Source: Streptomyces sp. NBC_01689 (GTDB lineage: Bacteria > Actinomycetota > Actinomycetes > Streptomycetales > Streptomycetaceae). From it: 64,000 nucleotides of DNA. Position numbers and translations under genes: made by a program. How positions within the stretch are numbered: the first letter of the stretch is position 1; every line of letters starts with the position of its first letter. The stretch lies in the NCBI RefSeq assembly GCF_036250675.1, contig NZ_CP109592.1, forward strand, positions 7,502,001 to 7,566,000, in the 5' to 3' direction. The notes under the pieces were generated by a model. It was not told the DNA's origin and searched no databases. It worked only from the letters and a program-made list of their open reading frames with translations. Shown here in pieces: positions 53,921-62,452 of this stretch.

Positions 53921-53962
53921 CTGTGGCCGAGTTCCCGGAGACCCCCGGGAACCCGGCCACAG
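53921..53962 (+). terminator. Terminator of trmI
   Basis: 18-position stem, 53921-53938 with 53945-53962, with a single A-C mismatch and a 6-nt loop, 44 nt after the stop. Confidence 0.75.
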
Positions 53963-54106
53963 GCCTTTCCGCAACTGGGGCACGGCGCGTTTCTGTTGAC
54001 GCGCCGCCAGAAGTCCGGACCCCGCCGTTCCACCCGACTGTGACGTGTGGCACCATGCTGGCCACCCCACCCCCCGCCGGCACAGCCCTCCCAGGAGACG
54101 CTCCCA

Positions 54107-54682
54107 GTGCAGCAATCCGTCGTCCCGGAACTGGCACACACGCACACCCGTCCCATCCACTGGCTGGCGACGGCCACCGCGCTGGCCGGAGTCGTCGCCC
54201 TCTCCTCGGTCGTCCAGCCCGGATCGGCCAGGGCGGCCCAGCCCGGCGCCACGGCCAAGGCCGCCCCGGCGGCGATCGCGCCCCCGGACCCGGCGGCCGT
54301 CACCTTCCCGATCGACTGCGGCCCCGCCGAGGCCGTCGTACGGAAGAAGGCGTCCGGGGACCTCGACGGCGACGGCAGCCCGGAGACGGTCGCCGTGGTC
54401 CACTGCGACGCGGGCTCGGGCACCCCGCCCGACGGCGTCTACGTCCTCACCGGGGGCGGGGCGGGCAAGGAGCCCCGGGTCGTGGCCACCCTGGTCGCCC
54501 CGAGGGACCGACTGACCGTCACGGACTTCGCGGTACGTGACGGCGCCGTCACCGCGACCCTGCTCGGCTACTCGTCGGCCGACGTGCCGAGTTGCTGCCC
54601 GGACGTCAAGGACGGCGCCAAGTGGCAGTGGAGGAACGGAGCGTTCATCCGCTCGACGCCCTCCGGCGCCCAGAGCGTATGA
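54107..54682 (+). CDS. Small secreted protein with a DxDxDG calcium-binding-like loop
   Basis: 191 aa from GTG 54107 with AGGAG upstream. The hydrophobic segment near 15-37 (WLATATALAGVVALSSVVQPGSARA) is a Sec signal or anchor, cleaved near ARA. The secreted part has one Cys before (IDCGP), one in VVHCDAG and two in SCCPDV, which may form two disulphides. GDLDGDGSPETVAVV (about 84) is an EF-hand/FG-GAP-type Ca2+ loop. I do not recognise the family; the role is unknown. It is convergent with the ferredoxin gene. Confidence 0.78.
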   Translation: MQQSVVPELAHTHTRPIHWLATATALAGVVALSSVVQPGSARAAQPGATAKAAPAAIAPPDPAAVTFPIDCGPAEAVVRKKASGDLDGDGSPETVAVVHCDAGSGTPPDGVYVLTGGGAGKEPRVVATLVAPRDRLTVTDFAVRDGAVTATLLGYSSADVPSCCPDVKDGAKWQWRNGAFIRSTPSGAQSV

Positions 54683-54711
54683 GAACAACGTGAGAAAAGA
54701 GACAATCCGTC

Positions 54712-54741
54712 ACGTGGAGTGGCTACCGGGTCACTCCACGT
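54712..54741. terminator. Bidirectional hairpin at convergent stops
   Basis: ACGTGGAGTG (54712-54721) pairs with CACTCCACGT (54732-54741). The right arm covers the ferredoxin stop codon. Confidence 0.5.
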
Positions 54742-55036
54742 CGGGTCCGTAGACCTCGACCCTGTCCGAAACCCGACGTACGTGGATGCAGTCGCCCGGG
54801 CACTCCTTGGCCGAGTCGGCCACGTCACGCAGAAGCGTCAGCGGTACGGGCGTTGTGGCCCCGGGGGCCTGGAGGAGCTCGTCGTCGGCGCCCTTCACGT
54901 ACGCCAGGCCGTCGATGTCCAGCTCGAAGACCTCCGGCGCGTACTGGGCGCAGATCCCGTCTCCGGTACAGAGATCCTGGTCGATCCAGACCTCGAGCGC
55001 CTCGCCGCCTGCTCCGGCCTCCTGCTGCACGGTCAT
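54731..55036 (-). CDS. 3Fe-4S ferredoxin
   Basis: 101 aa from ATG 55036. The cluster motif begins LCTGDGICAQYAPEVFEL (C-x5-C) and ends ECPGDCIHV, the single-cluster ferredoxin pattern where the second Cys of a 4Fe-4S site is absent. Such proteins commonly donate electrons to cytochromes P450, but none is in the window. Start choice: an ATG at 55048 and a GTG at 55030 are also in frame; the GTG has AGGAG at the best spacing (8 nt), so the protein may begin two residues later. It is divergent from mpa. Confidence 0.88.
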   Translation of the reverse strand: MTVQQEAGAGGEALEVWIDQDLCTGDGICAQYAPEVFELDIDGLAYVKGADDELLQAPGATTPVPLTLLRDVADSAKECPGDCIHVRRVSDRVEVYGPDVE

Positions 55037-55245
55037 TTCTCCTGCCATTTCCTTCGTCGAGCGATCCGAAGACTGGGGAATCGGGCCAGCTCTGACGGGT
55101 GTTGAACACTTTGAGCCTACCTCCGTCGGCTTCCCAATCATGTTGGGTGGGTATTCCCCTGGCGTGAGGGAGAGCGCAAGGGTGAAGATCGGACACACCT
55201 CGACAGTCTTTGTGATCTAGGGGTTTCAATCGACACCCACCCAGG

Positions 55246-55251
55246 TAGGGT
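55246..55251 (+). promoter_or_regulatory. Promoter of mpa/arc
   Basis: TTTCAA (55224-55229), 16 nt, then TAGGGT (55246-55251), which predicts a transcription start near 55258 and a 32-nt leader before the GTG at 55290. Confidence 0.5.
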
Positions 55252-55289
55252 CTGGAAGCGTCCAGCTCCCCTTGGAGGAGGTGAGGACC

Positions 55290-57056
55290 GTGGCAGCCCA
55301 CGACGACGACATGAACCGCGGCATCCGCCCGGGACGAGGGTCCGATGACCCTGCCGGGCAGGTTGCCTACCTTGAGCAGGAGATCGCCGTCCTGCGACGC
55401 AAGCTCGCCGACTCTCCGCGGCACACGAGGATTCTCGAAGAGCGGATCGTCGAGCTGCAGACCAACCTGGCCGGCGTGTCCGCGCAGAACGAGCGGCTCG
55501 CCAACACGCTCCGTGAGGCCCGCGACCAGATCGTGGCCCTCAAGGAGGAGGTCGACCGGCTCGCGCAGCCGCCGGCGGGCTTCGGTGTCTTCCTCGTGGC
55601 GAACGAGGACGGCACGGCGGACATCTTCACCGGGGGCCGCAAGCTCCGGGTGAACGTCAGCCCCAGCGTGGAGCTCGAGGAGCTCAGGCGCGGCCAGGAA
55701 GTGATGCTCAACGAAGCCCTCAACGTGGTCGAGGCCATGGAGTACGAGAGCGTCGGCGACATCGTCACCCTCAAGGAGATCCTGGAGGACGGCGAGCGCG
55801 CCCTCGTGGTGGGGCACACCGACGAGGAACGGGTGGTACGGCTCGCGGAGCCGTTGCTGGACGTCACCATCCGTCCCGGCGACGCCCTGCTTCTCGAACC
55901 CCGCTCCGGCTATGTCTACGAGGTCGTTCCCAAGAGCGAGGTCGAGGAGCTCGTCCTCGAAGAGGTCCCGGACATCGGCTACGAGCAGATCGGCGGCCTG
56001 GGCAACCAGATCGAACTGATCCGTGACGCGGTCGAGCTCCCGTACCTCTATCCCGACCTCTTCAAGGAGCACGAACTGCGGCCGCCCAAGGGTGTGCTGC
56101 TCTACGGGCCCCCCGGATGCGGCAAGACGCTCATCGCCAAGGCGGTCGCCAACTCGCTGGCCAAGAAGGTCGCCGAGGTGACCGGTCAGGCCACCGGCAA
56201 GAGCTTCTTCCTCAACATCAAGGGCCCCGAGCTCCTGAACAAGTACGTCGGCGAGACCGAGCGGCAGATCCGCCTCGTCTTCCAGCGTGCTCGTGAGAAG
56301 GCCAGCGAGGGCACCCCCGTCATCGTCTTCTTCGACGAGATGGAGTCCCTCTTCCGGACCCGTGGATCGGGCGTCAGCTCGGACGTGGAGAACACCATCG
56401 TCCCCCAGCTGCTCGCCGAGATCGACGGCGTGGAGGGCCTGGAGAACGTGGTCGTGATCGGTGCCTCGAACCGCGAGGACATGATCGACCCCGCGATCCT
56501 GCGCCCCGGACGGCTCGACGTCAAGATCAAGATCGAGCGCCCGGACGCCGAGGCCGCCAAGGACATCTTCGCGAAGTACCTCACCCAGCGCCTCCCGCTG
56601 CACTCCGACGACCTCGGAGAGCACGGCGGTGACCGGGCGGCCACCGTCCACGGCATGATCCAGACCGCCGTGGAACAGATGTACGCCGAATCCGAGGAGA
56701 ACCGCTTCCTCGAGGTCACCTACGCCAATGGCGACAAGGAAGTCCTGTATTTCAAGGACTTCAATTCCGGCGCCATGATCGAGAACATCGTGGGCCGTGC
56801 CAAGAAGGCCGCCATCAAGGCCTTCCTCGAACAGAACCAGAAGGGACTCCGGGTCTCCCACCTCCTCCAGGCGTGCGTGGACGAGTTCAAGGAGAACGAG
56901 GACCTGCCGAACACCACCAACCCGGACGACTGGGCCAGGATCTCCGGAAAGAAGGGCGAACGGATCGTGTACATCCGGACGCTCGTCACCGGAAAGCAGG
57001 GCGCGGACACCGGACGCTCCATCGACACGGTGGCCAATACCGGTCAGTACCTGTAA
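55290..57056 (+). CDS. arc: Proteasome-activating AAA ATPase Mpa/ARC
   Basis: 588 aa from GTG 55290 with GGAGGAGG upstream. An N-terminal coiled coil (about 33-90) binds Pup. Two OB folds follow (about 95-230). The AAA module has GPPGCGKT (about 280) and [18 protein letters not shown] (about 347). The chain ends in TGQYL, the penultimate-Tyr motif that docks into 20S proteasome pockets. It unfolds pupylated proteins and feeds them to PrcBA. First gene of the Pup-proteasome locus; a terminator-like hairpin separates it from dop. Confidence 0.95.
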   Translation: MAAHDDDMNRGIRPGRGSDDPAGQVAYLEQEIAVLRRKLADSPRHTRILEERIVELQTNLAGVSAQNERLANTLREARDQIVALKEEVDRLAQPPAGFGVFLVANEDGTADIFTGGRKLRVNVSPSVELEELRRGQEVMLNEALNVVEAMEYESVGDIVTLKEILEDGERALVVGHTDEERVVRLAEPLLDVTIRPGDALLLEPRSGYVYEVVPKSEVEELVLEEVPDIGYEQIGGLGNQIELIRDAVELPYLYPDLFKEHELRPPKGVLLYGPPGCGKTLIAKAVANSLAKKVAEVTGQATGKSFFLNIKGPELLNKYVGETERQIRLVFQRAREKASEGTPVIVFFDEMESLFRTRGSGVSSDVENTIVPQLLAEIDGVEGLENVVVIGASNREDMIDPAILRPGRLDVKIKIERPDAEAAKDIFAKYLTQRLPLHSDDLGEHGGDRAATVHGMIQTAVEQMYAESEENRFLEVTYANGDKEVLYFKDFNSGAMIENIVGRAKKAAIKAFLEQNQKGLRVSHLLQACVDEFKENEDLPNTTNPDDWARISGKKGERIVYIRTLVTGKQGADTGRSIDTVANTGQYL

Positions 57057-57065
57057 AAGCCAGGG

Positions 57066-57100
57066 CGGCTGCGGGTGCCCTCCACGGGTATCCGCAGCCG
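57066..57100 (+). terminator. Terminator-like hairpin after arc
   Basis: 15-bp stem, 57066-57080 with 57086-57100, containing two G-T pairs and loop TCCAC, 9 nt after the stop. Confidence 0.6.
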
Positions 57101-57290
57101 ACTGCTTTCCGGGGCACGGCCGGAGCACAGCAATGACGCAAATGATCTCCCCACCAGCGCAGAGGCGTTCTAGGCTCTTTCGTACCGCCGGGTCGCGCGT
57201 TGCGGGGACGGGCACCGCACACGCACCGGAGCACCAGCGGTACTTGAGCAGCGCCCCCGACCGAGGGCGCCGCCGGGCAAGGAGGGCCGC

Positions 57291-58802
57291 ATGACCGTAC
57301 GGCGAGTAATGGGCATCGAGACGGAGTACGGGATCTCCGTCGCCGGTCACCCCAACGCCAATGCCATGCTCACCTCGTCCCAGATCGTCAACGCGTACGC
57401 GGCGGCGATGCACCGGGCGCGCCGCGCCCGCTGGGACTTCGAGGAGGAGAACCCGCTGCGGGACGCGCGAGGCTTCGACCTCGCCCGCGAGGCCGCCGAC
57501 TCCAGCCAGCTCACCGACGAGGACATCGGCCTGGCCAATGTCATCCTCACCAACGGCGCACGGCTGTACGTGGACCACGCGCACCCCGAGTACAGCTCTC
57601 CCGAGGTCACCAACCCGTGGGACGCGGTCCTGTGGGACAAGGCCGGCGAGCGCATCATGGCGGAGGCCGCGGAGCGGGCGGCCCAGCTCCCCGGCGCCCA
57701 GCCGATCCACCTGTACAAGAACAACACCGACAACAAGGGCGCCTCGTACGGCACGCACGAGAACTACCTGATGAAGCGGGAGACCCCCTTCTCGGACATC
57801 GTGCGCCACCTGACGCCGTTCTTCGTGTCGCGCCAGGTCGTCACCGGAGCGGGCCGCGTCGGTATCGGCCAGGACGGCCACGAACACGGCTTCCAGCTCA
57901 GTCAGCGGGCCGACTACTTCGAGGTCGAGGTGGGCCTGGAGACCACGCTGAAGCGCCCCATCATCAACACCCGCGACGAGCCGCACGCGGACGCCGAGAA
58001 GTACCGCAGGCTGCACGTGATCATCGGTGACGCGAACCTGTCGGAGATCTCGACCTATCTGAAGCTGGGCACGACCGCCCTGGTCCTGTCCATGATCGAG
58101 GACGGGTTCATCGCCGTCGACCTGGCGGTCGACCAGCCGGTGCGCACGCTGCACCAGGTCTCGCACGACCCCACCCTGAAGCGGCTCGTCACGCTGCGCA
58201 GCGGGCGCACGCTGACCGCGGTGCAGCTCCAGATGGAGTACTTCGAGCTGTCGCGCAAATACGTGGAGGAGCGGTTCGGGGCGGACGCCGACGACCAGAC
58301 GAAGGACGTGCTGGTCCGCTGGGAGGACACCCTGAACCGGCTGGAGAACGACCCCATGAGCCTCTCGGGCGAGCTCGACTGGGTCGCCAAGCGGGAGCTC
58401 ATGGAGGGCTACCGGCGCCGTGACGGCCTCGACTGGGACGCCGCCCGGCTGCATCTGGTCGACCTCCAGTACGCCGACGTGCGGGCCGAGAAGGGCCTGT
58501 ACAACCGGCTGGCCGCCCGCGGCAAGATGAAGCGCCTGCTGGACGAGACGGACGTGGAGCGGGCGCGCACCAAGCCGCCGGAGGACACCCGCGCGTACTT
58601 CCGCGGCCGGTGTCTCGAACAGTACGCGGACGACGTCGCGGCGGCCTCCTGGGACTCGGTGATCTTCGATCTGCCCGGCAGGGACTCCCTGCAGCGGGTT
58701 CCAACCCTGGAGCCGCTTCGCGGAACGCGTAATCACGTCAAGGAACTCCTCGATCGCTGTCGCACGGCGGAAGACCTGGTCAAGGTCCTCTCGGGCGCCT
58801 GA
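57291..58802 (+). CDS. dop: Pup deamidase/depupylase Dop
   Basis: 503 aa. Glutamine-synthetase-like fold shared with Paf[20 protein letters not shown] contains the conserved ETEYG metal/ATP motif (about residue 10). The Dop-specific loop falls near residue 40-75, and [23 protein letters not shown] is the second Mg2+/ATP-binding block. It converts the C-terminal Gln of Pup to Glu and removes Pup from substrates. This matches pup in this window, which encodes a GGQ end and therefore needs deamidation. It lies 234 nt after arc and 167 nt before pup. Confidence 0.95.
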   Translation: MTVRRVMGIETEYGISVAGHPNANAMLTSSQIVNAYAAAMHRARRARWDFEEENPLRDARGFDLAREAADSSQLTDEDIGLANVILTNGARLYVDHAHPEYSSPEVTNPWDAVLWDKAGERIMAEAAERAAQLPGAQPIHLYKNNTDNKGASYGTHENYLMKRETPFSDIVRHLTPFFVSRQVVTGAGRVGIGQDGHEHGFQLSQRADYFEVEVGLETTLKRPIINTRDEPHADAEKYRRLHVIIGDANLSEISTYLKLGTTALVLSMIEDGFIAVDLAVDQPVRTLHQVSHDPTLKRLVTLRSGRTLTAVQLQMEYFELSRKYVEERFGADADDQTKDVLVRWEDTLNRLENDPMSLSGELDWVAKRELMEGYRRRDGLDWDAARLHLVDLQYADVRAEKGLYNRLAARGKMKRLLDETDVERARTKPPEDTRAYFRGRCLEQYADDVAAASWDSVIFDLPGRDSLQRVPTLEPLRGTRNHVKELLDRCRTAEDLVKVLSGA

Positions 58803-58913
58803 GCCCGCCGTACGGGGGTCCTCGGACCCGGTCGGCACATCGGGGTGGAAAAGGGCGACGTCCGGGAATCATCGAGGTGGCCCCCGGACGTTGTAGCAAC
58901 TGCGGGGCCGATG

Positions 58914-58937
58914 TCGGACCCTGCTTGTAGGGTCTGA
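58914..58937 (+). promoter_or_regulatory. Inverted repeat in the dop-pup gap
   Basis: TCGGACCCT (58914-58922) pairs with AGGGTCTGA (58929-58937), one G-T pair. TAGGGT at 58928-58933, in its right arm, could be the -10 of a pup promoter, so the repeat could be an operator or the dop terminator. Confidence 0.45.
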
Positions 58938-58969
58938 TCAAGAACGTCGAACCGAGCGGGGTGAGGGTT

Positions 58970-59188
58970 ATGGCGACCAAGGACACCGGCGGCGGACAGC
59001 AGAAGGCGACGCGTTCCACCGAGGAGGTCGAGGAGCAGGCGCAGGACGCGCAGGCGACGGACGACCTCAAGGAACGCCAGGAGAAGCTGAGCGACGACGT
59101 CGACTCGGTTCTGGACGAGATCGACGATGTCCTGGAGGAGAACGCCGAGGACTTCGTGCGCTCTTTCGTTCAGAAGGGTGGCCAGTAG
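58970..59188 (+). CDS. pup: Prokaryotic ubiquitin-like protein Pup
   Basis: 72 aa from ATG 58970; an upstream in-frame GTG is unlikely. Highly charged, disordered N-terminal half (STEEVEEQAQDAQ). A helical segment about 28-60 (LKERQEKLSDDVDSVLDEID) binds the Mpa coiled coil. It ends FVQKGGQ. The Gln must be deamidated by Dop before PafA couples Pup to substrate lysines. The 3' end is followed by an imperfect copy of its last codons. Confidence 0.95.
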   Translation: MATKDTGGGQQKATRSTEEVEEQAQDAQATDDLKERQEKLSDDVDSVLDEIDDVLEENAEDFVRSFVQKGGQ

Positions 59189-59237
59189 GCCGCCTTTCCG
59201 AATGAAGGAGGCCAGTAGGGCCGCTTTCCTTCGAATC
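59170..59237 (+). repeat. Imperfect tandem copy of the pup 3' end
   Basis: Segment 59170-59202 (codons for Q-K-G-G-Q-stop plus GGCCGCCTTTC) is followed directly by 59203-59237, which again reads GAAGGAGGCCAGTAGGGCC...TTTC (E-G-G-Q-stop). There are a few substitutions and one 1-nt gap in each copy. Confidence 0.65.
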
Positions 59238-59280
59238 GAGGGTTCGGCATCAAGGCGACCGAGCGTCGCCGGGGCTGGGT

Positions 59281-59565
59281 GTGAAGTGCTGCTCGCGGTG
59301 CGGCCGAGGCCGGACCGCGAGCGGCCTTCGCCCGGACCGCGGTTTCCGGGGGCTTCGGGCGATCTGTTCGAAAGCTGTCGCCGTTCATGTGGATCAAAGC
59401 CACCGGACGGGTAGGGTCCGTGGCGTACCGTGCTTCAACTGCAATTCGGCCATCGGCAAGTTGGGAGATGATCCCGACGCTGTTCGTCGGGCTGCCGCCT
59501 ACTTGGAAGGATCCCCGTGGAAGCCAACACTCGTAGCACCGGGCGTCTACCGGCTGCCTTCCTGA
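59281..59565 (+). CDS. Truncated endonuclease VII-like (His-Me finger) protein, possibly a remnant
   Basis: 94 aa from GTG 59281. The C-terminal half, [20 protein letters not shown] followed by [19 protein letters not shown] and APGVYRLPS, matches my memory of the endonuclease VII-domain protein that streptomycetes encode between pup and prcB. That family is about twice this length. Here a single N-terminal CSRCG knuckle runs almost straight into the C-terminal block, so the middle of the gene appears deleted. The expected catalytic HVDH reads HVDQ. It is therefore probably inactive or a decaying gene. Its 3' end overlaps prcB by 49 nt, which may be why the frame is kept. Confidence 0.55.
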   Translation: MKCCSRCGRGRTASGLRPDRGFRGLRAICSKAVAVHVDQSHRTGRVRGVPCFNCNSAIGKLGDDPDAVRRAAAYLEGSPWKPTLVAPGVYRLPS

Positions 59566-60362
59566 CGCCCGGGTCGTCGTCCTTCATGGACTTCCTCTCC
59601 GAGCACCAGCCGGAGATGCTCCCGGGCCGCCGGCAGCTGCCGCCCGTGCAGGGCGTGATCGAGGCGCCGCACGGCACGACCATCGTCGCCGTCACCTTCC
59701 CCGGCGGTGTCGTCCTCGCCGGCGACCGGCGCGCCACCATGGGAAACATGATCGCCCAGCGCGACATCGAGAAGGTCTTCCCGGCCGACGAGTACTCGGC
59801 GGTGGGCATCGCCGGCACGGCGGGCCTGGCCGTGGAGATGGTCAAGCTGTTCCAGCTCGAACTGGAGCACTTCGAGAAGGTCGAGGGCGCCACGCTCTCC
59901 CTGGAGGGCAAGGCCAACCGGCTCTCCACCATGATCCGTTCCAACCTCGGCATGGCCATGCAGGGCCTCGCCGTGGTCCCCCTCTTCGCGGGCTACGACG
60001 TGGACCGTGACAAGGGCCGCATCTTCTCCTACGACGTCACCGGCGGCCGCTCCGAGGAGCAGGGGTACGCCGCCACCGGCTCCGGCTCGATCTTCGCGCG
60101 CGGCGCCATGAAGAAGCTCTACCGCGGCGACCTGACCGAGGAACAGGCCACCACCCTGGTCATCCAGGCGCTGTACGACGCGGCCGACGACGACTCGGCG
60201 ACGGGCGGTCCCGACGTCGCCCGCCGGATCTACCCGATCGTCACCGTGATCACCGAAGAGGGTTTCCGCCGTCTCACCGACGAGGAGTCCTCAGAGATCG
60301 CCCGCGCGATCCTGGAGCGGCGCCTGGAGCAGCCGGACGGCCCGCGGGCCGCGCTGCTCTGA
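59517..60362 (+). CDS. prcB: 20S proteasome beta subunit
   Basis: 281 aa from GTG 59517, with AAGGA upstream inside the preceding gene. The propeptide is about 53 residues, ending at HG before [23 protein letters not shown]. The mature N-terminal Thr54 is the nucleophile, with Asp and Lys (GDRR region) of the active site present. Two rings of seven beta subunits form the proteolytic chamber. prcA follows after 56 nt in the same operon. Confidence 0.96.
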   Translation: MEANTRSTGRLPAAFLTPGSSSFMDFLSEHQPEMLPGRRQLPPVQGVIEAPHGTTIVAVTFPGGVVLAGDRRATMGNMIAQRDIEKVFPADEYSAVGIAGTAGLAVEMVKLFQLELEHFEKVEGATLSLEGKANRLSTMIRSNLGMAMQGLAVVPLFAGYDVDRDKGRIFSYDVTGGRSEEQGYAATGSGSIFARGAMKKLYRGDLTEEQATTLVIQALYDAADDDSATGGPDVARRIYPIVTVITEEGFRRLTDEESSEIARAILERRLEQPDGPRAALL

Positions 60363-60418
60363 GCCAGTCGCTCCCCCCAGGTGACCCTGTGACTTCGACA
60401 GAAAGGGACGGATAACCG

Positions 60419-61165
60419 GTGTCGACGCCGTTCTATGTCTCACCCCAGCAGGCCATGGCCGACCGTGCGGAGTACGCGCGCAAGGGCATCGCCCGCGGTC
60501 GCAGCCTCGTCGTGCTGCAGTACGCCGACGGCATCGTGTTCGTCGGCGAGAACCCGTCCCGCGCGCTGCACAAGTTCAGCGAGATCTACGACCGGATCGG
60601 CTTCGCGGCCGCCGGGAAGTACAACGAGTACGAGAACCTGCGGATCGGCGGTGTGCGCTACGCCGATCTGCGCGGGTACACCTACGACCGCGACGACGTG
60701 ACGGCGCGCGGCCTGGCCAACGTGTACGCCCAGACGCTGGGCACCATCTTCTCCAGCGCGGCCGAGAAGCCGTACGAGGTGGAGCTGGTGGTCGCCGAGG
60801 TGGGGGAGACCCCCGACGGCGACCAGATCTACCGCCTTCCGCACGACGGATCGATCGTGGACGAGCACGGCTCGGTCGCGGTCGGCGGCAACGCCGAGCA
60901 GATCAGCAGCTATCTGGACCAGCGCCACCAGGACGGCATGTCGCTGGCCGAGGCGCTGAAGCTGGCCGTGCAGTCACTGTCGCGGGAGCCGAACGGCGGA
61001 GAGCGGGAGATCCCCGCCGAGCGCCTGGAGGTCGCGATCCTGGACCGCACGCGCCCGCAGCAGCGCAAGTTCAAGCGCATCGTCGGGCGCCAGCTGGCCC
61101 GGCTGCTGGAGGAGGGCGGCGCCTCCACCGCCACCGAGGCCGAGGACCCCGAAGACGACGAGTGA
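60419..61165 (+). CDS. prcA: 20S proteasome alpha subunit
   Basis: 248 aa from GTG 60419. It begins [28 protein letters not shown], the gate-forming N-terminus and first helix of actinobacterial alpha subunits. The body has the Ntn-hydrolase fold without a catalytic Thr. The alpha rings cap the beta rings and bind the QYL tail of Mpa. The C-terminal 15 residues are acidic. Followed by a strong terminator and a convergent LacI-type gene. Confidence 0.95.
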   Translation: MSTPFYVSPQQAMADRAEYARKGIARGRSLVVLQYADGIVFVGENPSRALHKFSEIYDRIGFAAAGKYNEYENLRIGGVRYADLRGYTYDRDDVTARGLANVYAQTLGTIFSSAAEKPYEVELVVAEVGETPDGDQIYRLPHDGSIVDEHGSVAVGGNAEQISSYLDQRHQDGMSLAEALKLAVQSLSREPNGGEREIPAERLEVAILDRTRPQQRKFKRIVGRQLARLLEEGGASTATEAEDPEDDE

Positions 61166-61173
61166 CCTCGCCG

Positions 61174-61213
61174 CCGCGCCCCGCCCACCGGTCACCCGGT
61201 GCGCGGGGCGCGG
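61174..61213. terminator. Terminator of prcBA
   Basis: A long stem: CCGCGCCCCGC (61174-61184) with GCGGGGCGCGG (61203-61213), continued after one C-C mismatch by CACCGG/CCGGTG, with loop TCAC. It starts 9 nt after the prcA stop. Confidence 0.75.
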
Positions 61214-61215
61214 TC

Positions 61216-61249
61216 GTGTCCGGACAAGGACAAGGGTGTCCGGACAAGG
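61216..61249. repeat. Short direct repeat
   Basis: GTGTCCGGACAAGG occurs at 61216-61229 and 61236-61249, in the gap between the convergent prcA and LacI-type genes. Each contains the palindrome TCCGGA. Confidence 0.6.
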
Positions 61250-61318
61250 GCGGGGGCGAGGGCACGGCACGGACAGGACGCCCGAGGAACCGCTGAGCGT
61301 CGGTCCCGGTGCCCGGGT

Positions 61319-62332
61319 TCAGCGGGGTGGGGGCGCCGTGGAGCCGCGGACGACCAGTTCGACCGGGATGTCCCCCCGGGGCGGCGTACGGCCGTCCAGG
61401 ACGGCGAGGAGGGCCTTCATGCCCCGCTCGCCGAACAGCTCCGCATCCAGCCGGACCGTGGTCAGCTCGGGGTCGAGGGCACGGGCGAGGGCCAGGTCGT
61501 CCAGGCCCGTGATCGAGAGGTCGTCCGGGACCCGCAGGCCGAGGCGGCGGGCCGCCTTGTAGGCGCCGGCCGCGAGGTTGTCGTCGTCGCTGACCAGGGC
61601 CGTCGGCCGGGGTCCCGGCGCCGACAGGGCCGCCTCGGCGGCGGCACGGGAGTCCTCGATGGAGATCGGGGCACGCGCCGTGCGCAGCGTCGTGCCCGGG
61701 ACCTCCGCCAGCCGGGCCGCCAGTTCCCGGGCACGCACCTCGAAGGTCCAGGACGCGATGTCCGCCCCCAGGTGCAGGAAATCGAGGTGCCCGAGGGCCA
61801 GGAGGTGGTCCGTCACCTGCCGGACGCCGTCCCGGATGTCGAGGTTCACGGTGGCCGCGCCCAGGCTGCCCGCCGGGTCGCTGTCCAGCATCACCAGGGG
61901 AAGCTGGTCGCCCCGGATCGCGGTGAGGGCGTCCGCGGCCATGGAGGAGGCGATGACGCCGTCCAGAGCCGCCCGCGCGGAGCCGAACGGGTCACGGGCG
62001 GGACCGATGCCCTCCGGCGACGGGTAGAGGACCACCCCGAAGCCGTGGGCGGAGGCCACCCGTGCCGCGCCGGTGTAGACGCCGGCGAAGAACTCCGTGG
62101 TGAGCGCCGGGACCACCAGCAGGACCGTACGGGTGCGTCCGAGCCGGAGGTTGCGGGCGGCCAGGTTCGGGCGGTAGCCGAGCCCCTGGGCGGCGGCCCG
62201 GACCCGGTCCGCCGTCGCCTCCGAGACCCGGCCGCGCCACTTCTCGCCCAGCACGAGGGAGACCGCGGCCTGGGAGACCCCAGCGGCCCGGGCGACGTCC
62301 CGGCTCGTGGGGCGCGTGCTGGCTCGTGCCAC
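61319..62332 (-). CDS. LacI-family transcriptional regulator
   Basis: 337 aa from GTG 62332 (VARASTRPTSRDVARAAGVSQAAVSLVLG), chosen because AAGGAG lies upstream; an ATG at 62374 is also in frame. The helix-turn-helix (about 9-28) and hinge helix (LGYRPNLAARNLRLGRT) are intact. The periplasmic-binding-protein-like sensor follows (about 65-330). It normally senses a sugar and represses neighbouring genes; the divergent MFS gene is the obvious target. Paired TACGTA sites lie between them. Although inside the proteasome locus, it has no visible link to Pup. Confidence 0.88.
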   Translation of the reverse strand: MARASTRPTSRDVARAAGVSQAAVSLVLGEKWRGRVSEATADRVRAAAQGLGYRPNLAARNLRLGRTRTVLLVVPALTTEFFAGVYTGAARVASAHGFGVVLYPSPEGIGPARDPFGSARAALDGVIASSMAADALTAIRGDQLPLVMLDSDPAGSLGAATVNLDIRDGVRQVTDHLLALGHLDFLHLGADIASWTFEVRARELAARLAEVPGTTLRTARAPISIEDSRAAAEAALSAPGPRPTALVSDDDNLAAGAYKAARRLGLRVPDDLSITGLDDLALARALDPELTTVRLDAELFGERGMKALLAVLDGRTPPRGDIPVELVVRGSTAPPPR

Positions 62333-62376
62333 CGGCGACCTGCTCCTTCGTCTGGACTCTCGGACTGGGCACATGG

Positions 62377-62405
62377 TACGTATGGCGAAGCACGTTATAC
62401 GTAAC
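62377..62405. promoter_or_regulatory. Paired TACGTA sites, candidate LacI-type operators
   Basis: TACGTA occurs at 62377-62382 and again at 62398-62403, exactly 21 bp (two helical turns) apart. The second sits in the palindrome-like GTTATACGTAAC (62394-62405). Both lie between the divergent LacI-type and MFS genes. Confidence 0.5.
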
Positions 62406-62452
62406 ACTGGCGGCGCGGGGTCTCCCGGACGCCCGGCGGAGAAGGCGGGAAC

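Noticed and set aside
54825..58838. A 1337-codon minus-strand open frame across arc and dop
   Set aside because: It lies opposite two clear proteasome genes and translates to a repetitive Val/Leu/Gly/Arg sequence without motifs.
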